Shown here piece by piece: positions 31,890 through 36,550 of a DNA stretch of 36,550 bases. Below the pieces are notes generated by a model, which ran no database searches, had not been told where the DNA came from, and saw only the letters and a program-made list of their open reading frames with translations. Source of the stretch: Synergistales bacterium. GTDB lineage: Bacteria > Synergistota > Synergistia > Synergistales > Aminobacteriaceae. The stretch's first letter is position 1, and every line of letters begins with the position of its first letter. The position numbers and the translations under genes were made by a program. Where the stretch lies: NCBI GenBank assembly GCA_025997955.1, contig BNVH01000034.1:1-36550 (forward strand), read 5' to 3'.

Positions 31890-34693
31890 AAACATTCCTC
31901 CTTGCATATTGAATCGTCATTCAGGGCATTTTTTATCAGATACTTGTTCAGTCTGTCCATAATTTCGTCTAAGTTCAGGGGCTTTCCGAGGTGATCGTTC
32001 ATGCCGACTGACAGACATTTATCTATGTCGTCGCGGAAGACGTTTGCCGTCATAGCCACAATCGGGATGCTCTTGGCCTCGGGGACGGGTAACGAGCGTA
32101 TGCGTTTCGTGGCCTCGTAGCCGTCCATCACGGGCATCTGCACGTCCATAAAAATCATATCGTAAAGACCGGGCGCGGACTCAAAGAGCCTCACGGCCTC
32201 CTCTCCGTTTTCCGCGCAGTCTATGGCGAGCGATGTGGGCTCCAAGAGCGTCATGACAATTTCGCGGTTTATCTCCACGTCCTCCGCCAAGATTATGCGG
32301 TATCCTTTGAAGCAGTCGGTGTCGTCAGCTGCGCTGGTGGCGCCAGTGGGCGCGTCTATGCCAAGGCACTCGTTTATGCAGTCCGCTATGGTTGACGGGT
32401 AGATTGGCTTCGGCAGGAAAATATCCACGCCGGCTTCCTTGGCGTCGCGCTCTATGATGTTCCACTCCGTCGCTGAAATCATTATCACTACGGTTTTTTT
32501 GACGCGGTTGCGCTTTATCTTGCGTGAAAGCTCTACGCCGTCCATGCCTGGCATTTTCCAGTCGACAAAATATATGTCATATTCTCCCTTTTTGCCGATA
32601 AGCTCAATTGCCTCCTCGCCGCTTTCGGCTACGTCGCAGCTGATACCTATGCGCGCCATGATGTCCTCGAAATAGTCCCTTATTTCACTCGCGTCGTCAA
32701 CGGCCAACACCCGCAGATTTTCGCGGTTTATTCCGTCGTCCAAAAGTTTTGGATGAACGTCTTCGACTCCGCGTTTCACCTTCATGGTAAAGGCGAAAGT
32801 CGCGCCGCTGCCAAGCACGGACTCTATCCAAATCTCGCCTCCCATCATCTCCACGATGCGCTTTGAGATTGCAAGTCCAAGACCTGTGCCGCCGAATTTG
32901 CGCGACGTGCCGCTTTCAGCTTGCTCAAAAGAGCGAAAGAGACGCGACTGCTGTTCTTCGCTTATGCCTATGCCCGTATCGGTCACCCTCGTTTCGATGG
33001 TGCACAAGCCGTCATCTTCGTCTAAGAGAGAGCAGTTGAGGGAAATAGTGCCTCCGGGAGGCGTGAACTTCACGGCGTTAGAGAGCAGGTTCGTTATTAT
33101 CTGCGCGGTCCGCTGGTCATCGCCGATTATGGCGCGCGGAATGTTTTTGTCTATATAAACGAGAAGCTCCTGATGCCTCTCCTCTACGCGGAAGTTTATG
33201 ACGTTGGTGACTTTTTGCAGACACTTCTCGAAGTTGAACTCCTCGTAAGAAAGCTCGAGCTTGTTGGCCTCTATCTTTGACATGTCGAGAATATCGTTGA
33301 TGACGCCAAGTAAATGCGTGGACGCGCCGTCGATTTTTTGGAGGCAGTCGTTTTTGCGGTTTATATCGGGCGCGGCCTTGCCTATGGCGGTCATGCCTAT
33401 TATAGCGTTCATGGGGGTACGCATTTCGTGGCTCATGCTGGAGAGGAAGTCGCTTTTCGCGCGCGACGCCGAGAGGGCGTCCTCGCGCGCCTTGAACAAG
33501 TTTTTCATGGTCGCGTTGTGCATAATGGCGCTTACTAAAATAGAGCAGGCGGCGCGGAGAACGGTCTCTTCGTATGGGAGGAACTCGCGCTCTCTTTCGC
33601 AGTCGTCAAAGCCCACGAAGCCCCAGAAACTCCCCTTGTAAAGAATAGGAATAACCATTATGGAGAGTATTTCGTGTATGCCATTAAGTATTTCTTGCTC
33701 TTTTTTGGGGAAGTTTTTGACATGGCCGCTGATAAAGCCTCCGGCCATAAAAACCTCTTCCCATCTCGGCAGGTTGTCTCTGTAAGAGTAACTCATGGTT
33801 TGAGGGGAGAGTGGAGGTTCTGGACGGCCCGGAAGGCGCGGTTCATCGTCCCACTGATATATGCATGTAAAATAAAGCGTGGAGTCTATCTCCTCGTTTT
33901 TCCATACACGCATTCTGTTTATGTGGATAGAGCGCGACAGCATACCCATGCACTTCAGAAGCGTGTCGTCAAACTCCTCCGCCGACGCGCTGAGGAGCAT
34001 CGCGGCTCCTGTGTTGACCACGTTCAAAAGAGCCGTTTGGCGCTCGTTTATCCGCATGGCCTCGTCGCGCGTGACGGCGCTCGCCAAAAGCATGGACGCC
34101 GAGTGCACTATGCTCAATTCGTCGTCGGGAACTACGCGTTCTGCCTTTGTGTCGTCAAAGGACACCGCGCCCCAGAAAGAACCTTCTAAAAATATGGGTA
34201 TGGCCACGATGGTCTTTATCCCGCGAGGCTCAAAACGCTCGCGTTCGCGTTGCGACATTTTGCCGAAGGTTTTATTTACAGCCTCTCCGCGCGCAAAACA
34301 TTCCTCCCATTCCGGGACGAACTTCGCCGGAGGAAAATTCATTTTGGCAAGCACTATGTCCCGCCAACTTTCGTACTTCTCCTCCCAGGCAAAGAGACGC
34401 GAATAAAAAACCTCTCCGTCTTTTATTTCGCGGGTCCATATATAGACGCGGCTGAATCCGACACGACGCGCTATTATCCCCATTATATCCCAGAGGACGT
34501 TCTTGAACTTGTCTCTGTTGGGTGAAAGAAGGCTTATAGCGGCGTTGTTTATGACACCAAGAATCTCTTTTTGTCTTAGCGCGCTCCGCTCCTGTGACTC
34601 AAAAGCGAGATGAGACATCTTCTTGAAACTTGCGCAAATTTTGCCTAAATACAGCTTGCAACTACGAATAAAACTCTTCAGTTGCCTGTTCAT
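31886..34693 (-). CDS. Soluble hybrid histidine kinase, GAF-GAF-HisKA-HATPase-REC-REC
   Basis: The 935-aa protein is a hybrid sensor kinase without an obvious membrane segment. Two GAF-like domains lie at about 45-210 and 225-395; both contain a similar IPI(F/L) then GSFWG stretch, so they look like a tandem duplication. The HisKA dimerisation helix carries His422 in FLSSMSHEMRTPMNA. The HATPase has NLLSNAVKFTPPGG, DTGIGI and GGTGLGLAIS (to about 640). Two receiver domains follow, with Asp711 (VDWKMPGMDG) and Asp850 (MDVQMPVMDG). No HPt or output domain is present, so a phosphotransfer partner should be encoded elsewhere. The signal is unknown. The gene starts a likely three-gene operon, with a TATAAT about 80 bp upstream. 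Confidence 0.93.
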   Translation of the reverse strand: MNRQLKSFIRSCKLYLGKICASFKKMSHLAFESQERSALRQKEILGVINNAAISLLSPNRDKFKNVLWDIMGIIARRVGFSRVYIWTREIKDGEVFYSRLFAWEEKYESWRDIVLAKMNFPPAKFVPEWEECFARGEAVNKTFGKMSQRERERFEPRGIKTIVAIPIFLEGSFWGAVSFDDTKAERVVPDDELSIVHSASMLLASAVTRDEAMRINERQTALLNVVNTGAAMLLSASAEEFDDTLLKCMGMLSRSIHINRMRVWKNEEIDSTLYFTCIYQWDDEPRLPGRPEPPLSPQTMSYSYRDNLPRWEEVFMAGGFISGHVKNFPKKEQEILNGIHEILSIMVIPILYKGSFWGFVGFDDCEREREFLPYEETVLRAACSILVSAIMHNATMKNLFKAREDALSASRAKSDFLSSMSHEMRTPMNAIIGMTAIGKAAPDINRKNDCLQKIDGASTHLLGVINDILDMSKIEANKLELSYEEFNFEKCLQKVTNVINFRVEERHQELLVYIDKNIPRAIIGDDQRTAQIITNLLSNAVKFTPPGGTISLNCSLLDEDDGLCTIETRVTDTGIGISEEQQSRLFRSFEQAESGTSRKFGGTGLGLAISKRIVEMMGGEIWIESVLGSGATFAFTMKVKRGVEDVHPKLLDDGINRENLRVLAVDDASEIRDYFEDIMARIGISCDVAESGEEAIELIGKKGEYDIYFVDWKMPGMDGVELSRKIKRNRVKKTVVIMISATEWNIIERDAKEAGVDIFLPKPIYPSTIADCINECLGIDAPTGATSAADDTDCFKGYRIILAEDVEINREIVMTLLEPTSLAIDCAENGEEAVRLFESAPGLYDMIFMDVQMPVMDGYEATKRIRSLPVPEAKSIPIVAMTANVFRDDIDKCLSVGMNDHLGKPLNLDEIMDRLNKYLIKNALNDDSICKEECF

Positions 34694-34898
34694 GCGTCAC
34701 TTGACCTCGTCCTTGAAAACCGATTTGTATACAATATAAATACAAATAAATCTATACTTAAAGACCTCACCATTATAGCAAAATAGGTATAAAATGAGCT
34801 ACGCGTTTTCCCGTTTCGTGGTATCATAACAAAAATTTATTAAAATAATTATAAAAACGCTTAACGAAAAACACTTAAATTATTTTTAGGAGGCAACT
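34694..34898. promoter_or_regulatory. Divergent promoter region between the kinase gene and guaB
   Basis: This 205-bp AT-rich gap separates divergently transcribed genes. On minus, TATAAT (34777-34772) could drive the kinase operon, though no strong -35 is seen. On plus, TGGTATCAT near 34822-34830 is an extended -10-like site for guaB. GGAGG precedes ATG 34899. I saw no purine-riboswitch-like fold and no clear operator. Confidence 0.4.
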
Positions 34899-36413
34899 AT
34901 GGCCTATTATTACAAAGAACCTTCCAGAACGTTCAACGAATATCTTTTAATACCCAACTACACCTCTGAGGATTGCATCCCCCAAAACACGTCTTTGAAG
35001 ACGCCGGTCGTGAAGTTCAAGCAGGACGAAGAGCCTTCTCTTTGTTTGAATATTCCTCTTGTCTCAGCCATAATGCAGTCCGTCTCGGACGACAGAATGG
35101 CCATAGCGTTAGCCAAAGAAGGCGGCATGTCGTTTATATACGTCTCTCAGCCCATAGAGGCTCAAGCCGCGATGGTCAGGCGCGTCAAAGATCACAAAGC
35201 CGGCTTCGTCACAAGCGACTCGAACATACGCCCCGACCAAACCCTAAGCGATATATTGGCCCTCAAAGAAAAGACGGGGCACTCGACCGTGGCTGTGACG
35301 GAGGACGGAAGCCAGACCGGTAAGTTCATCGGCATAGTCACGGGCCGCGACTATCGCGTCACAAGAATGAGCGAGGACACGCCAATCCGTAATTTCATGA
35401 CCCCTTTAGAAAAAATAATCTCCGTTCCAGAAGGTACAAGCCTCAAGGAAGCAAACAACGTTATCTGGGATAACAAACTAAATACCCTCCCAATTTTGAG
35501 CGGCGACGGACGCCTCGTCGCGTTGGTATTCCGCAAAGACTACACATCGAATAAAGAAAACGCGTTAGAACTCGCCGACGAGTCCAAACGCTACGTCGTA
35601 GGCGCCGGCATAAACACGCGCGACTACGAAGAGCGAATCCCGGCGCTCGTGGACGCCGGGGCTAACGTGCTTTGCATAGACTCCTCCGAGGGCTTCAGCG
35701 AATGGCAGAAAAAAACGCTCTCCTACGTTCGGTCCCGTTACGGCGATACGGTGAAAGTCGGCGCGGGCAACGTCGTGGACAGAGACGGCTTTATGTTTTT
35801 GGCCGAGTCCGGCGCGGACTTCGTGAAGGTCGGCATAGGCGGCGGCTCTATTTGCATAACGCGCGAGACGAAGGGAATAGGTCGCGGGCAGGCCACCGCG
35901 GTCATAGAAGTGGCCGCGGCGCGGGACGAGTATTTCGAGAAAACGGGCGTCTATGTGCCGATATGTTCGGACGGCGGCATAGTGCATGATTGTCATATCT
36001 CTATGGCCCTCGCGATGGGCGCGGACTTTTGCATGTTGGGGCGGTATTTCGCCCGCTTTGACGAAAGCCCCTCAAACCGCGTCGTGGTGGGAAACAGCTA
36101 CATGAAAGAATACTGGGGCGAGGGGTCGCTGCGCGCGCGAAATTGGCAAAGATACGATCTCGGCGAAACCGGGCGCGGCAGGCTATCGTTTGAGGAGGGC
36201 GTGGACTCTTACGTGCCTTACGCCGGGAGTCTGCACGACAACATCGGCGTCGCCATGCAAAAGATTCGCTCCACGATGTGCAACTGCGGCGCGCTGACTA
36301 TCCCGGAGTTTCAGCGAAAGGCGAGAATAACGCCCGTGTCATCGCTCAGCATCATGGAAGGCGGCGCGCACGACGTGTACCTCAAGGACAACACCGGTCT
36401 CCCGGTGAAATGA
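34899..36413 (+). CDS. guaB: IMP dehydrogenase
   Basis: GuaB oxidises IMP to XMP, the committed step of GMP synthesis. The 504-aa protein has the substrate loops NIPLVSAIMQSVSDD and EGGMSFIYVSQP, and a CBS-domain pair at about 95-225. The catalytic Cys lies in GIGGGSICITRETKGIGRGQ, followed by ICSDGGIVHDCHIS and MGADFCMLGRYFARF. The flap has GSLRARNWQRYD in place of the more common SMGAM-type text, and ends with GVDSYVPYAGSL. The motif GIGGGS differs slightly from the common GIGPGS, as in some clostridial and synergistete enzymes. A Shine-Dalgarno AGGAGG lies upstream. Length is normal. Confidence 0.93.
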   Translation: MAYYYKEPSRTFNEYLLIPNYTSEDCIPQNTSLKTPVVKFKQDEEPSLCLNIPLVSAIMQSVSDDRMAIALAKEGGMSFIYVSQPIEAQAAMVRRVKDHKAGFVTSDSNIRPDQTLSDILALKEKTGHSTVAVTEDGSQTGKFIGIVTGRDYRVTRMSEDTPIRNFMTPLEKIISVPEGTSLKEANNVIWDNKLNTLPILSGDGRLVALVFRKDYTSNKENALELADESKRYVVGAGINTRDYEERIPALVDAGANVLCIDSSEGFSEWQKKTLSYVRSRYGDTVKVGAGNVVDRDGFMFLAESGADFVKVGIGGGSICITRETKGIGRGQATAVIEVAAARDEYFEKTGVYVPICSDGGIVHDCHISMALAMGADFCMLGRYFARFDESPSNRVVVGNSYMKEYWGEGSLRARNWQRYDLGETGRGRLSFEEGVDSYVPYAGSLHDNIGVAMQKIRSTMCNCGALTIPEFQRKARITPVSSLSIMEGGAHDVYLKDNTGLPVK

Positions 36414-36417
36414 AATA

Positions 36418-36550
36418 ATGCGCATGATTAAAAGACCGCACAAATGGCGCGACACCGCGTGGAAACAGGCGATAGTTGACGGAGCGAGAGACGCTATAGG
36501 ATATTTTATGCCCGACTTGGCCTCTGATATGGACGCGTCAAGAGAAGTTA
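36418..36550 (+). CDS. Rpn-family (PD-(D/E)XK) nuclease-like protein, 5' part only
   Basis: The frame opens at ATG 36418 (or ATG 36424), 4 bp after guaB, and runs to the window edge with 44 residues. It contains KRPHKWRDTAWKQAIVDGAR and IGYFMPDLASDMDASREV. This resembles the start of Rpn/transposase-like PD-(D/E)XK nucleases that are abundant in Synergistota and related genomes. The catalytic residues would lie beyond the edge. The Shine-Dalgarno is weak, so expression may be coupled to guaB. Confidence 0.5.
   Translation, partial: MRMIKRPHKWRDTAWKQAIVDGARDAIGYFMPDLASDMDASREV

Noticed and set aside
34694..34898. Purine riboswitch before guaB
   Set aside because: No conserved three-way junction or terminator/antiterminator pair was recognisable in the AT-rich leader.

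Overview
The window looks like a chromosomal segment of an anaerobic, diderm bacterium, most plausibly a Synergistota member. Evidence for a diderm is a TolC-type outer-membrane factor, a periplasmic lytic transglycosylase and an M23 endopeptidase. A rubrerythrin remnant and ferredoxin-type domains fit an anaerobe. The phylum is an impression from protein style (IMP dehydrogenase, Rpn-like nuclease start, frequent TTG/GTG starts), not from a search.

The left 22 kb is a two-system defence island. Positions 228-8583 (+) hold a complete type I-E CRISPR-Cas operon in the order cas3-cas8e-cse2-cas7e-cas5e-cas6e-cas1-cas2, tightly overlapped. It is followed after only 19 bp by a CRISPR array (8603-9496) of 15 repeats and 14 spacers. 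Converging on the array from the right is a minus-strand operon (22108 down to about 9516): an unrecognised 500-aa protein, brxP (PAPS-reductase/DndC-like plus ferredoxin), brxC/pglY, pglZ, a short brxL, a 69-aa CxxC protein and a GDSL esterase. The brxP-brxC-pglZ-brxL core with no DNA methyltransferase is the type 4 BREX layout. It points to sulfur-based (phosphorothioate-like) rather than methyl-based self-marking. The first gene and the small CxxC gene are the least explained parts. The right edge of the island is a tRNA-Thr(CGT) gene with its own promoter and terminator.

From 22.4 to 24.6 kb (-) is a small metabolic operon: an NAD(P)H:flavin reductase-like protein, a thioredoxin-fold protein with a CCC motif, and mtnA. 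From 24.7 to 30.2 kb (+) come envelope and housekeeping genes: two exported proteins of unknown function, a TolC-like factor, a lytic transglycosylase, a zinc-ribbon protein, an M23 peptidase and speE. A C-terminal rubrerythrin fragment lies directly after the speE stop, followed by a BrnT/BrnA-type toxin-antitoxin pair whose end overlaps the opposing YigZ/IMPACT gene.

From 30.8 to 34.7 kb (-) is an operon of a soluble double-GAF hybrid histidine kinase, a HIT hydrolase and the YigZ protein. The window closes with guaB (+) and the start of a probable Rpn-family nuclease gene. Calls rest on motifs and synteny read by eye; no database search was possible.
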